64,000 nt of DNA from Oscillospiraceae bacterium (lineage in GTDB: Bacteria; Bacillota; Clostridia; Oscillospirales; Oscillospiraceae): contig JAHHRW010000008.1 in assembly GCA_020025575.1 (NCBI GenBank), positions 45,559 to 109,558 of the forward strand. The letters run 5' to 3'. The position numbers were made by a program, and so were the translations under genes. The notes under the pieces are model-generated. The model searched no databases, was not told the DNA's origin, and saw only the letters and a list, made by a program, of their open reading frames with translations. Of the stretch, positions 1 through 8,364 are shown one piece after another; position 1 is the stretch's first letter, and each line of letters begins with the position of its first letter.

Positions 1-1187
1 GTGACAGTTTTGAAAAGACACTTGAAATGCTGCACATTCCTCAGCCCACCGGCGAGGCCGTCACCGATGTAGAGGCAGGCGTTAAGGTTGCAAACCGCAT
101 CGGCTATCCCGTTCTGGTTCGTCCCAGCTATGTTCTGGGCGGCAGAGCCATGCAGATTGTTCACGACGACGCTCATCTTCGCCACTACTTCAAAAATGCA
201 ATCGTTGCCAGCGAAGAGCATCCTGTTCTGGTTGATAAATACATCATGGGTAAGGAACTGGAAGTCGACGCTGTCTGTGACGGTAAGGAAGTCCTGATTC
301 CCGGCATTATGGAGCACGTAGAACGCACCGGTGTTCACTCCGGCGACTCCATCTCCGTCTATCCTTCCTTCTCTATCAGCGAAAAGGTTCGCAACACCAT
401 CATCGACTACACTACAAAACTGGGCCTGGGTCTGGGCATGGAAGGCCTTTACAACATCCAGTTCATCGTTGACCCCAACGAAGATGTCTATATTATCGAG
501 GTGAACCCCCGTTCTTCCCGTACCGTTCCCTTCCTGTCCAAAGCTACCGGTATTCCCCTTGCAAACATTGCTACCAAGGTTGCACTTGGTCACTCTCTGG
601 CTGACCAGGGCTACAAGGGCGGTCTGCAGAGCGCAAAGAAACGCTGGTATGTCAAGGTTCCCGTATTCTCCTTCTCCAAGCTCCATGGTGCCGATATCGC
701 ATTGAGCCCCGAGATGAAGTCCACCGGCGAAGCCATTGGTTATGACGACAGCCTAAACCGCGCATTCTACAAGGCTCTGCAGGCAGGCGGCACCAAGGTC
801 GCTAACTACGGCACCCTGTTTGTTACTGTCGCAGATCAGGACAAAGCAGATGCGCTGCCCCTTGTAAAGCGTTTCTACGATCTGGGCTTTAACATTGAGG
901 CAACCGGCGGTACCGCATCCTATCTGAAAGAGCACGGCATCCGTACCCGTCGCCGTAAGAAGCTCAGTGAGGGCAGTGAAGAGATTCTGGATTCTCTGCG
1001 TCAGGGCCATGTCACCTACGTCCTGAACACGTTGGGCAATGGCGACGGCACCAGCAAGGACGGATTCCTGATCCGCCGTGTTGCTGCTGAAAACAATGTA
1101 ACGGTCTTTACTTCCATGGATACCGTCAAGGTTCTGCTGGACGTTCTGGAAGAGATTACCTTCAGCGTTTCTACCATTGACGCATAA
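1..1187 (+). CDS. carB: Carbamoyl-phosphate synthase large subunit, 3' part
   Basis: This is the C-terminal third of the ammonia-using large subunit that makes carbamoyl phosphate for pyrimidines and arginine. The reading frame is open from base 3 of the window, so the gene begins upstream; about 395 of roughly 1,070 residues are present. The first part is the second ATP-grasp domain (RPSYVLGGRAMQIV, then EVNPRSSRTVPF near 150). From about residue 265 comes the MGS-like allosteric domain (GTLFVTVADQDKA, EATGGTASYL), which in the family binds effectors such as UMP and ornithine. It ends 9 bases before pyrK, with the pyrK ribosome site in the gap, so it belongs to the pyr operon. The missing 5' part is only a window edge effect. 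Confidence 0.96.
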   Translation, partial: DSFEKTLEMLHIPQPTGEAVTDVEAGVKVANRIGYPVLVRPSYVLGGRAMQIVHDDAHLRHYFKNAIVASEEHPVLVDKYIMGKELEVDAVCDGKEVLIPGIMEHVERTGVHSGDSISVYPSFSISEKVRNTIIDYTTKLGLGLGMEGLYNIQFIVDPNEDVYIIEVNPRSSRTVPFLSKATGIPLANIATKVALGHSLADQGYKGGLQSAKKRWYVKVPVFSFSKLHGADIALSPEMKSTGEAIGYDDSLNRAFYKALQAGGTKVANYGTLFVTVADQDKADALPLVKRFYDLGFNIEATGGTASYLKEHGIRTRRRKKLSEGSEEILDSLRQGHVTYVLNTLGNGDGTSKDGFLIRRVAAENNVTVFTSMDTVKVLLDVLEEITFSVSTIDA

Positions 1188-1196
1188 GGAGGAACC

Positions 1197-1928
1197 ATGC
1201 AGCAAGGTTATTTCACCATTCTTTCCAACGAACCGCTAACCGAAACCGTTTACGAGATGGTTTTGTCTGGTGATACTTCCCATATTACCAACTGCGGTCA
1301 GTTTGTTGATCTGCGACTCCCGGAAAAATATCTCCGCAGACCCATTTCCGTCTGTGACTACAATCAGGAAACCCTGACCCTCATCTATAAGGTGGTGGGT
1401 CAGGGCACCGAGATCATGGCAAAGCTGCCTGTCGGAACACAGTTGGATGTTCTGACCGGCCTGGGCAACGGCTACGATACTTCTCTGTCCGGTGATCACC
1501 CCGTACTTGTGGGCGGAGGCGTCGGTGTCCCCCCCATGTTCAATCTGTGCAAGAAACTGCTGAGCGAAAATAAAAAGCCCAAAGTCGTTCTGGGATTCAA
1601 TACTTCCGAGGAAATTTTCCTGGCGGATGCATTTAAGGCGTTGGGTGTTGATGTTTATATCGCCACTGCCGATGGCAGCGTCGGAACCAAGGGCTTTGTC
1701 ACCGACGTCATCAAGACACTTGATTATTCCTATTTCTACTCCTGCGGCCCCATGCCCATGTTTAGAGCTATGGAGCAGATTATGACTACCTCCGGTCAGT
1801 ATAGCTTTGAGGAACGCATGGGCTGCGGCTTTGGTGCTTGTATGGGCTGCTCCATTCAGACCAGATCCGGCTATAAGCGCGTCTGTAAAGACGGCCCCGT
1901 ATTCATCAGAGAGGAGGTGTTCGGATGA
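1197..1928 (+). CDS. pyrK: Dihydroorotate dehydrogenase B, electron-transfer subunit
   Basis: PyrK is the iron-sulfur flavoprotein partner of class 1B dihydroorotate dehydrogenase and passes electrons from dihydroorotate to NAD+. The 243 residues show a ferredoxin-reductase-like FAD domain (RRPISVCDY near 45), an NAD-binding part (VLVGGGVGVPPM near 100) and a C-terminal [2Fe-2S] cluster of cysteines (MGCGFGACMGCSIQ plus a later Cys in KRVCKDGP). A strong AAGGAGGA site lies just before the ATG. Its stop overlaps the pyrD start by four bases (ATGA), which suggests translational coupling of the two subunits. Confidence 0.96.
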   Translation: MQQGYFTILSNEPLTETVYEMVLSGDTSHITNCGQFVDLRLPEKYLRRPISVCDYNQETLTLIYKVVGQGTEIMAKLPVGTQLDVLTGLGNGYDTSLSGDHPVLVGGGVGVPPMFNLCKKLLSENKKPKVVLGFNTSEEIFLADAFKALGVDVYIATADGSVGTKGFVTDVIKTLDYSYFYSCGPMPMFRAMEQIMTTSGQYSFEERMGCGFGACMGCSIQTRSGYKRVCKDGPVFIREEVFG

Positions 1929-2833
1929 GCACCAAAGTGAATCTTTGTGGCATTGAAATGGACAACCCCGTAATCCCCGCATCCGGCACCTTTGGCTTTG
2001 GCAAGGAATTTGCAGAACTGTATGACATCAACTGTCTGGGAACCTTCTCTTTCAAGGGCACCACTTTGGATGCCCGTTTTGGCAATCCCACTCCCAGAAT
2101 TGCAGAATTCAACGGCGGTATGCTCAATGCAGTCGGCCTGCAGAATCCCGGTGTTGATCATGTCATTGCCCACGAGCTCCCTGAGATGAAGCAGTTCTTC
2201 CATAAACCGGTCATGGCAAATATTTCCGGTTTTTCCATTGAAGAATATGTAAAAACCTGTGAAAAATTGGACAAAGAGGAGCAAATTGGCTGGCTGGAAG
2301 TCAATATTTCCTGTCCCAATGTCCACGGCGGGGGTATGAGCTTCGGCACAGATCCTGCATCCGCCAAAGAAGTTACGCAGGCTGTGAAGGCTGTCACAAC
2401 AAAGCCTGTTATCGTAAAGCTTTCTCCCAATGTTACCGACATTACCGCAATTGCTCGAGCCTGTGAAGAAGGCGGCGCCGATGGCGTCAGCCTAATCAAC
2501 ACCGTCCTCGGCATGCGGATTGATCTGAATAAGAAAAAGCCCCTTATTGCAAACAAAACTGGCGGTATGTCCGGCCCCGCTTTGCTGCCTCTTGCAGTGC
2601 GCATGGTTTACCAGGTTTATGAAGCTGTCTCCATTCCCATTGTGGGCATGGGTGGCGTTTCCAGCGCGGAAGATATCATTGAGCTAATGCTGGCTGGCGC
2701 CACCGCTGTTGAGGTGGGCGCAGCCAATCTGGTAGACCCCTTTGCATGCAAGCGTATGATCGATGACTTGCCTGTCGTTATGAAGAAATACCGAATTGAG
2801 AATTTGAAAGATATTATAGGAGGTGCCCACTGA
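1925..2833 (+). CDS. pyrD: Dihydroorotate dehydrogenase B, catalytic subunit
   Basis: This FMN enzyme oxidises dihydroorotate to orotate, the fourth step of UMP synthesis. The 302-residue TIM barrel carries the class 1 signature NISCPNVHGGG, whose Cys is the catalytic base in the 1A/1B classes, and the C-terminal phosphate-binding segment GMGGVSSAEDIIELMLAGA. Cys as base and the neighbouring pyrK place it in class 1B (NAD-linked) rather than the membrane, quinone-linked class 2. Start and stop overlap both neighbours (ATGA with pyrK, TGATG with pyrF). Confidence 0.97.
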   Translation: MSTKVNLCGIEMDNPVIPASGTFGFGKEFAELYDINCLGTFSFKGTTLDARFGNPTPRIAEFNGGMLNAVGLQNPGVDHVIAHELPEMKQFFHKPVMANISGFSIEEYVKTCEKLDKEEQIGWLEVNISCPNVHGGGMSFGTDPASAKEVTQAVKAVTTKPVIVKLSPNVTDITAIARACEEGGADGVSLINTVLGMRIDLNKKKPLIANKTGGMSGPALLPLAVRMVYQVYEAVSIPIVGMGGVSSAEDIIELMLAGATAVEVGAANLVDPFACKRMIDDLPVVMKKYRIENLKDIIGGAH

Positions 2834-3531
2834 TGGGAAAGGATGTAATCATTGCTTGTGACTTTGCAAGCCGCGAACAGACGATGAACTTCCTGGATAA
2901 GTTTACGGAAGAAAAGCCCTTTGTTAAGATTGGTATGGAGCTTTACTATGCAGAAGGCCCCGCAATCGTAAAAGAAATTAAGGCACGTGGCCACAAGATT
3001 TTCCTGGATCTCAAACTGCATGATATTCCCAACACCGTTAAGAAGGCAATGAGCGTCCTGCGCAATTTGGATGTCGATATCACCAACCTGCATGCTGCAG
3101 GCACCACAGCCATGATGAAGGCCGCTCTGGAAGGTCTGACCCGTCCTGACGGCACCCGCCCCCTGCTGATTGCTGTCACCCAGCTGACTTCCACCGATCA
3201 GGAGAGCATGGAACGTGATCTGTTGATTCATGAACCCATTGATGAGGTCGTCATGCATTATGCTGAAACTGCTAAGAATGCAGGTCTTGACGGCATTGTC
3301 TGCTCCCCTCTGGAGGCAGGCAAGGTTCATGGCCGATGCGGCGAAAACTTTCTGACCATCACCCCCGGCGTCCGTTTTGCCGATGGCGATGTCGGTGACC
3401 AAAAGCGTGTCATGACTCCCGCTGCTGCTAAGGAGATTGGCTCAGACTACATTGTCGTAGGTCGTCCCATTACCCAGGCAGAGGATCCCGTGGCTGCTTA
3501 TCGTCGCTGTGTGGCCGAATTCTGCGACTAA
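2833..3531 (+). CDS. pyrF: Orotidine 5'-phosphate decarboxylase
   Basis: This enzyme decarboxylates OMP to UMP, the last step of de novo UMP synthesis. The 232 residues match the short bacterial subfamily. The catalytic Asp-Lys-Asp cluster is visible in FLDLKLHDIPNTV (near 56-68), the N-terminal Asp in IIACDFA, and the phosphate-binding C-terminus in VVGRPITQAEDP. The ATG overlaps the pyrD stop (TGATG), so it is probably translated by coupling; AGGAGGTG lies inside the end of pyrD. Confidence 0.97.
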   Translation: MGKDVIIACDFASREQTMNFLDKFTEEKPFVKIGMELYYAEGPAIVKEIKARGHKIFLDLKLHDIPNTVKKAMSVLRNLDVDITNLHAAGTTAMMKAALEGLTRPDGTRPLLIAVTQLTSTDQESMERDLLIHEPIDEVVMHYAETAKNAGLDGIVCSPLEAGKVHGRCGENFLTITPGVRFADGDVGDQKRVMTPAAAKEIGSDYIVVGRPITQAEDPVAAYRRCVAEFCD

Positions 3532-3549
3532 TTTTAGGAGGTACTTACT

Positions 3550-4188
3550 ATGGAACTGTCTACTCTGATTGCTAAGGATCTGCTGTCCATTCAGGCTGTT
3601 TTCTTCCGTCCTGAAGAACCCTTTACCTGGGCATCCGGAATCAAGAGCCCTGTTTACACTGATAACCGCCTGACCCTGACTGCTCCCGCTGTTCGAAATG
3701 ATGTGGAAAACGGTCTGGCACAGTTGATTAAAGAGAATTATCCCGAGGTAGAAGTGCTGATGGGCACCTCCACTGCCGGTATCGCACATGCTGCTATCGT
3801 AGGTCACATTATGAATCTGCCCATGGGTTATGTCCGCTCCGGCAGCAAAGATCATGGCCGCCAGAACCAGATTGAAGGCAAGCTGCTCCCCGGCCAGAAG
3901 GTCGTTGTTGTAGAAGACCTGATCTCCACCGGTGGTTCCTGCATCGAGGTAGTCAACGTACTGCGCGAGGCTGGTGCTGAGGTTCTGGGTATTGTATCCA
4001 TCTTTACCTATGGCATGCAAAAGGGTATTGATCGTCTGGCTGCTGCAAATGTAAAAAATGTAAGCCTTACCAACTTCGATGTAATTGCTCAGGTTGCTGC
4101 CGACGAAAAGTACATCAAGTCTGAAGATGTTTCCCGCTTGATTCAGTTCCGCAACAATCCCAGCGACGAGAGCTGGATTGGAGGCTAA
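3550..4188 (+). CDS. pyrE: Orotate phosphoribosyltransferase
   Basis: PyrE joins orotate and PRPP to give OMP. The 212-residue protein has the type I phosphoribosyltransferase fold with the PRPP loop VVVVEDLISTGGSC near residues 118-131, and N-terminal residues typical of the family (WASGIKSPVYTDNR). The gene follows pyrF after 18 bases that hold TTTTAGGAGG, and precedes pyrB by two bases. The order pyrF-pyrE is the usual one in Firmicute pyr operons. Confidence 0.97.
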   Translation: MELSTLIAKDLLSIQAVFFRPEEPFTWASGIKSPVYTDNRLTLTAPAVRNDVENGLAQLIKENYPEVEVLMGTSTAGIAHAAIVGHIMNLPMGYVRSGSKDHGRQNQIEGKLLPGQKVVVVEDLISTGGSCIEVVNVLREAGAEVLGIVSIFTYGMQKGIDRLAAANVKNVSLTNFDVIAQVAADEKYIKSEDVSRLIQFRNNPSDESWIGG

Positions 4189-4190
4189 TC

Positions 4191-5117
4191 ATGACCAATA
4201 AATTTGGTATTGAGAGCGTTCTGAGCATTCTGGATTTGAGTGTTGAAGAAGTCGACGAACTGGTAGCCACCGCCGAAGACATTATCGCAAACCCCCAGAA
4301 GTACGCTCACCGCTGCGAAGGAAAGAAACTGGCAACCCTCTTTTTTGAGCCATCTACCCGTACTCGTCTTAGCTTTGAGGCTGCCATGTACGAATTAGGC
4401 GGCAATGTCATTGGCTTTAGTTCTGCAGACTCCAGCTCTGCATCCAAGGGTGAAAGCGTTGCTGATACATCCAAAGTCATCTCCTGCTACGCTGATATCA
4501 TTGCCATGCGCCACCCCAAGGAAGGTGCTCCCATGGTTGCTGCTCTGAACGCAACCATTCCTGTGATTAACGCAGGCGATGGCGGACATAATCACCCAAC
4601 CCAGACTCTGGCCGATCTTCTGACCATCAAGCTGGAAAAGGGTCGGTTCGACCACCTGAACATCGGTGTCTGCGGTGATTTGAAGTTTGGTCGTACTGTC
4701 CACTCTCTGATCGATGCCATGAGCCGTTACGAAGGCGTCAGCTTTACCCTGATTTCTCCGGAAGAACTGAAGGTCCCCGACTATGTCCGTAACGCCATGA
4801 TAAACAAAGGCATTCCCTTTGTTGAAACTACCGATCTGGAAGGTTCCATGCCTTCCCTGGACATTCTCTACATGACAAGAGTGCAGAAGGAACGTTTCTT
4901 CAACGAAGAGGATTACCTGCGTCTGAAGGATAGCTATATCCTGACAGCGGAAAAACTGGATAACGCCAAGCAGAATATGTCCATTTTGCATCCCCTGCCC
5001 CGCGTAAATGAAATTTCCGTTGCTGTGGATGATGATCCCAGAGCATGCTATTTCAAGCAGGTACGTAACGGCAAGTATATGCGCATGGCACTGATTCTAA
5101 AGCTGTTGGGGGTATAA
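4191..5117 (+). CDS. pyrB: Aspartate carbamoyltransferase, catalytic chain
   Basis: PyrB condenses carbamoyl phosphate with aspartate, the first committed step of pyrimidine synthesis. The 308 residues show the carbamoyl-phosphate motif FFEPSTRTRLSFEAA (near 51), HPTQTLADLL (near 132) and LHPLPRV near the C-terminus. The adjacent pyrI means this is an E. coli-like catalytic chain expected to assemble with regulatory chains, unlike the unregulated trimer of Bacillus. The stop is followed three bases later by the pyrI ATG. Confidence 0.97.
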   Translation: MTNKFGIESVLSILDLSVEEVDELVATAEDIIANPQKYAHRCEGKKLATLFFEPSTRTRLSFEAAMYELGGNVIGFSSADSSSASKGESVADTSKVISCYADIIAMRHPKEGAPMVAALNATIPVINAGDGGHNHPTQTLADLLTIKLEKGRFDHLNIGVCGDLKFGRTVHSLIDAMSRYEGVSFTLISPEELKVPDYVRNAMINKGIPFVETTDLEGSMPSLDILYMTRVQKERFFNEEDYLRLKDSYILTAEKLDNAKQNMSILHPLPRVNEISVAVDDDPRACYFKQVRNGKYMRMALILKLLGV

Positions 5118-5120
5118 GTT

Positions 5121-5534
5121 ATGAATATTGATTCCATTCAGAATGGCTTTGTAATCGATCACATCACCGCAGGCAAAGGCATGGAGATTTACCGTCTATT
5201 GGAGCTGAGTAAGCTCAACTGTATGGTTGCATTGATCAATAATGCACACTCTGTAAAAATGGGCCGCAAGGATATTATTAAAATCGGCAGCAATATCGAG
5301 CTAGATACAGACATTTTGGGCTATGTAGATCCCAACATTACCGTTACCATCATTCGTGACGGAAAAGTCTGCGAAAAGAAGAATCTCACACTCCCCGAAG
5401 AATTGGAAGGTGTTCTTCGCTGCCGGAATCCCCGCTGCATCTGCTCCACCGAGCAGGAACTGCCTCAAATTTTCCGCCTGACTGACCGTGAAAACCGAGT
5501 TTATCGCTGTATTTACTGCGACAGCACCTTCTAA
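5121..5534 (+). CDS. pyrI: Aspartate carbamoyltransferase, regulatory chain
   Basis: PyrI binds nucleotides (CTP, ATP, UTP in characterised homologues) and gives the PyrB holoenzyme its feedback control. The 137 residues have the nucleotide-binding N-terminal domain (GFVIDHITAGKGMEIYRLL) and a C-terminal zinc domain with four Cys in the usual spacing (CRNPRCIC ... CIYC). The zinc domain contacts the catalytic chain in the family. This is the last gene of the operon; a strong hairpin terminator follows six bases after the stop. Confidence 0.96.
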   Translation: MNIDSIQNGFVIDHITAGKGMEIYRLLELSKLNCMVALINNAHSVKMGRKDIIKIGSNIELDTDILGYVDPNITVTIIRDGKVCEKKNLTLPEELEGVLRCRNPRCICSTEQELPQIFRLTDRENRVYRCIYCDSTF

Positions 5535-5540
5535 TATTAG

Positions 5541-5578
5541 GATGTACCGCCAAAGATTTGGCGGTACATCTTTTATTT
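5541..5578 (+). terminator. Intrinsic terminator of the pyr operon
   Basis: A perfect 11-bp stem (GATGTACCGCC / GGCGGTACATC) with an 8-base loop is followed by TTTTATTT, directly after pyrI. Confidence 0.93.
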
Positions 5579-5610
5579 CTAAAATAATCTGAATTCTTGG
5601 TATTTTTTCC

Positions 5611-5639
5611 TTTACCGGTTCTGGAAATAGTGATAAAAT
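5611..5639 (+). promoter_or_regulatory. Promoter of the YfhO-family gene
   Basis: TTTACC and TAAAAT are separated by 17 bp. The predicted start lies near 5646, ahead of the ribosome site at 5663-5669. Confidence 0.6.
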
Positions 5640-5675
5640 ATGGAATTGAAGATAGATTTATCTGGAGGTTCCACT

Positions 5676-8330
5676 ATGCGTGTTCATATTTCATCGCAGA
5701 GAACAAAATCCTTTGCTCTCGCTTTCATAATCCCTGTATTCTCCATGTTAATGGTCATGATGATTGGCGGATATGAGCCTTTTGGCAATCTGTCTATGTT
5801 ATATTCCGATATGTATCATCAGTATTATCCATTCTGGTTGACATTTCGTGATGCACTCCGTTCCGGCGACTCTCTGCTGTACACTTGGAGTGTTGGTTTA
5901 GGCATGGATTATCTGTCGTTAATCTCCTATTACCTTGCCTCTGTGCTGAATCTATTGGGGATTTTTGTACCCGCAAGTTTAACACTGGAATTTTACTCCT
6001 TGCTGATGCCTATTAAGCTTGGTCTAGCGGGTCTGTTTTTCGCCATATTCCTAAACAAGATATTTGATAAAGATGACTTTTCTATCAGTTTCTTTGGTGC
6101 AATGTATGGTTTATGCGCCTGGGCATTGGGTTATCAGTGGAATATCATGTGGCTGGATACCTTTGCGTTGCTGCCTCTGCTTTCCCTTGGAACCATTCAT
6201 CTGCTGCGTGATCGAAAGTTCATACTTTACACGTTAACGCTGTTCTTATCCATTTTCTCCAACTACTATATCGGTCTATTCAGCTGCATTTTTGTACTGT
6301 TCCTGTTTTTCTTCTATGAAATCTGTCGATGGCAAGGATTGAAGCGATTCCTTGCAGATTTTGTGCGTATCGGATGTTTTACAGTAATTGGCATCGGAAT
6401 GACTGCCATTTTGACGTTCCCAGCGCTGGCCAGCCTGCAGAATACACAATCCAGTGTCAACTCCTTCCCCGAAGGTTTTCGACTGAATATTGCCAGCGAG
6501 AACACCCTCAAGGGCCTACTGGATGCTATGCGGCAGGTTGCTGGTAATACGATGGGCGGCGTGGAACCCACTTTTAAGGAAGGTCTGCCGAATCTATATT
6601 GTGGTGTGGGGAGTATGCTGCTTGCATTTTTGTTCTGTACCAGCAAAAATGTGAAACTGCGTGATAAGGTCTGCTCCGTTGGTCTGCTGATTTTCTTTAT
6701 GATCAGCTGCATCATTCGTCAGCTGGATTATATCTGGCATGGATTCCATTTTACCAACATGATTCCCTACCGATTTACATTTTTGTTCAGCTTTGTCATC
6801 CTATACATGGCCTATCGCGCCTATGTAGAAATTCACGAATTTAAGATATGGCAGATTCTGTGTGGCGGACTGCTGTGCGTCGGGCTGGTCCTGTGCTCCA
6901 ACAGCAAAAATGATTTGGTTTTCCTCAGCTACAACATCGGTTTTCTTGTCCTCTATCTGATTCTATTGCTTGCTTTCGCTAACAGAAAAGCCCCCGAAAT
7001 GCAACAGGATTGTGATGCTCCACGCACCAACAATTCATGTTCCAAGAGCCAAACGATCTTTTCCATCTGCCTTGCATGCATTGTAGTTCTGGAAATTGCA
7101 ATGAATATGCTGAACTTTGGTTTGCGTTTCCCTGCTACCGCAGTGTCTAATTATCCGATGGGTACACAGGATACACAAAATGTCATTTCTTACATGAAAG
7201 ACGTAGAGCGTGATAATCTATTCTATCGTGCAGAAGCTACCAATTCTCAGACCTTGAACGATGGTGCACTGAACGGTTATAATGGAATCTCAACATTCAC
7301 CAGTTCTGCCAATGTCAGGGTAACAGAATATATGAGGGCGCTGGGATACGGAGCAAAAAACACCTATAATCGATATTGCTATGAGGAAAGCAGCCCCGTT
7401 TCCAATCTGTTCTTGGGCATCAAATATATGATCGATCGAGATGGCAATGTAGCAGATAACAACTACTTTAACACCGCCTATTCCTCTGGGAATGTTTGCT
7501 TGCTGGAGAACAACGCTTATCTTCCACTTGGCTTTCTGACATCTGCTGCGCTTGCCGATTTCAGTTTCCAGAACACTGACCATTTTGAATTACAAAATGA
7601 ACTGTTCCGTACCGCTACAGGCATTCCCGAGAATGTCTGGAACCTGATTCCATCTGTCTCTATTGAGGGTCAAAATGTTGAAATTACATCTCAAAATGGC
7701 TATCTGTGCAACTATGAAAAAGCACAAAACGGTTCCTCTATAACCTATAACTTTTACGCAAATCGAAATGGATTTGCCTGCCTTGATTTTGATGTAACCG
7801 ACCGAAATAGCTATCAAGTGTTTCACAACGACGTGGAACTATATTCCGAAACCCTTAGTCTGCCCCAGATGATTGCTGTCTGCGATGTAAAGGCAGGAGA
7901 TTTGATCTCTGTTCGCCTGAACTGCAAGGACGGAGAGGATGGCCGCATGACTGTGAAAGCCGGTATCGTTGATGGTGGTGTGTTGCGTACTGGGCATAAC
8001 CTTCTTAGCGCATCCACTTTGCAACTGGACTCCTTCTCATCGACCAAAATCACCGGTTCCATCAACTGCAACCGCGACGGCTTACTCTACACCTCTATCC
8101 CCCAAGATGGGAACTGGTATGTTTTCGTGGACGGAAGTCCAGCGGAATGCAAACTGGTTGGCGATGCAATGATTGGAGTAATGCTTGAGAAGGGACACCA
8201 TGATATTCGATTTGAATATCGCAACACCGCATTCTCCTATGGCTGGAAGATTAGCTGTATTTTCGCATTGTTGTTTGTTGGTTGTGTTTTTCTTATTCGC
8301 CCCGCTAAAAAAGGAAAATATCTAAAGTGA
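5676..8330 (+). CDS. YfhO-family polytopic membrane protein (GT-C glycosyltransferase type)
   Basis: This 884-residue protein resembles the YfhO family of bacterial integral membrane proteins, seen as GT-C-fold glycosyltransferases that decorate cell-wall polymers; in Bacillus subtilis YfhO is linked to lipoteichoic acid glycosylation. The N-terminal half holds a dozen or so hydrophobic segments with an early acidic loop (YSDMYHQYYPFW), as in lipid-phosphate sugar transferases. From about 500 there is a large extracytoplasmic region, then a final membrane segment (about 855-878) and a lysine-rich tail. The start at 5676 has TCTGGAGG 6 bases upstream; an upstream in-frame ATG at 5640 has no such site and sits on the promoter. 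It is a single-gene unit. The acceptor polymer cannot be told from sequence. Confidence 0.85.
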   Translation: MRVHISSQRTKSFALAFIIPVFSMLMVMMIGGYEPFGNLSMLYSDMYHQYYPFWLTFRDALRSGDSLLYTWSVGLGMDYLSLISYYLASVLNLLGIFVPASLTLEFYSLLMPIKLGLAGLFFAIFLNKIFDKDDFSISFFGAMYGLCAWALGYQWNIMWLDTFALLPLLSLGTIHLLRDRKFILYTLTLFLSIFSNYYIGLFSCIFVLFLFFFYEICRWQGLKRFLADFVRIGCFTVIGIGMTAILTFPALASLQNTQSSVNSFPEGFRLNIASENTLKGLLDAMRQVAGNTMGGVEPTFKEGLPNLYCGVGSMLLAFLFCTSKNVKLRDKVCSVGLLIFFMISCIIRQLDYIWHGFHFTNMIPYRFTFLFSFVILYMAYRAYVEIHEFKIWQILCGGLLCVGLVLCSNSKNDLVFLSYNIGFLVLYLILLLAFANRKAPEMQQDCDAPRTNNSCSKSQTIFSICLACIVVLEIAMNMLNFGLRFPATAVSNYPMGTQDTQNVISYMKDVERDNLFYRAEATNSQTLNDGALNGYNGISTFTSSANVRVTEYMRALGYGAKNTYNRYCYEESSPVSNLFLGIKYMIDRDGNVADNNYFNTAYSSGNVCLLENNAYLPLGFLTSAALADFSFQNTDHFELQNELFRTATGIPENVWNLIPSVSIEGQNVEITSQNGYLCNYEKAQNGSSITYNFYANRNGFACLDFDVTDRNSYQVFHNDVELYSETLSLPQMIAVCDVKAGDLISVRLNCKDGEDGRMTVKAGIVDGGVLRTGHNLLSASTLQLDSFSSTKITGSINCNRDGLLYTSIPQDGNWYVFVDGSPAECKLVGDAMIGVMLEKGHHDIRFEYRNTAFSYGWKISCIFALLFVGCVFLIRPAKKGKYLK

Positions 8331-8361
8331 AAAATCCCCGGACGATCGTCCGGGGATTTTT
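8331..8361. terminator. Bidirectional terminator between convergent genes
   Basis: A 13-bp stem (AAAATCCCCGGAC / GTCCGGGGATTTT) closes on GATC and has A and T runs on both sides, so it can serve the plus-strand YfhO gene and the minus-strand PFL gene. Confidence 0.9.
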
Positions 8362-8364
8362 CTA

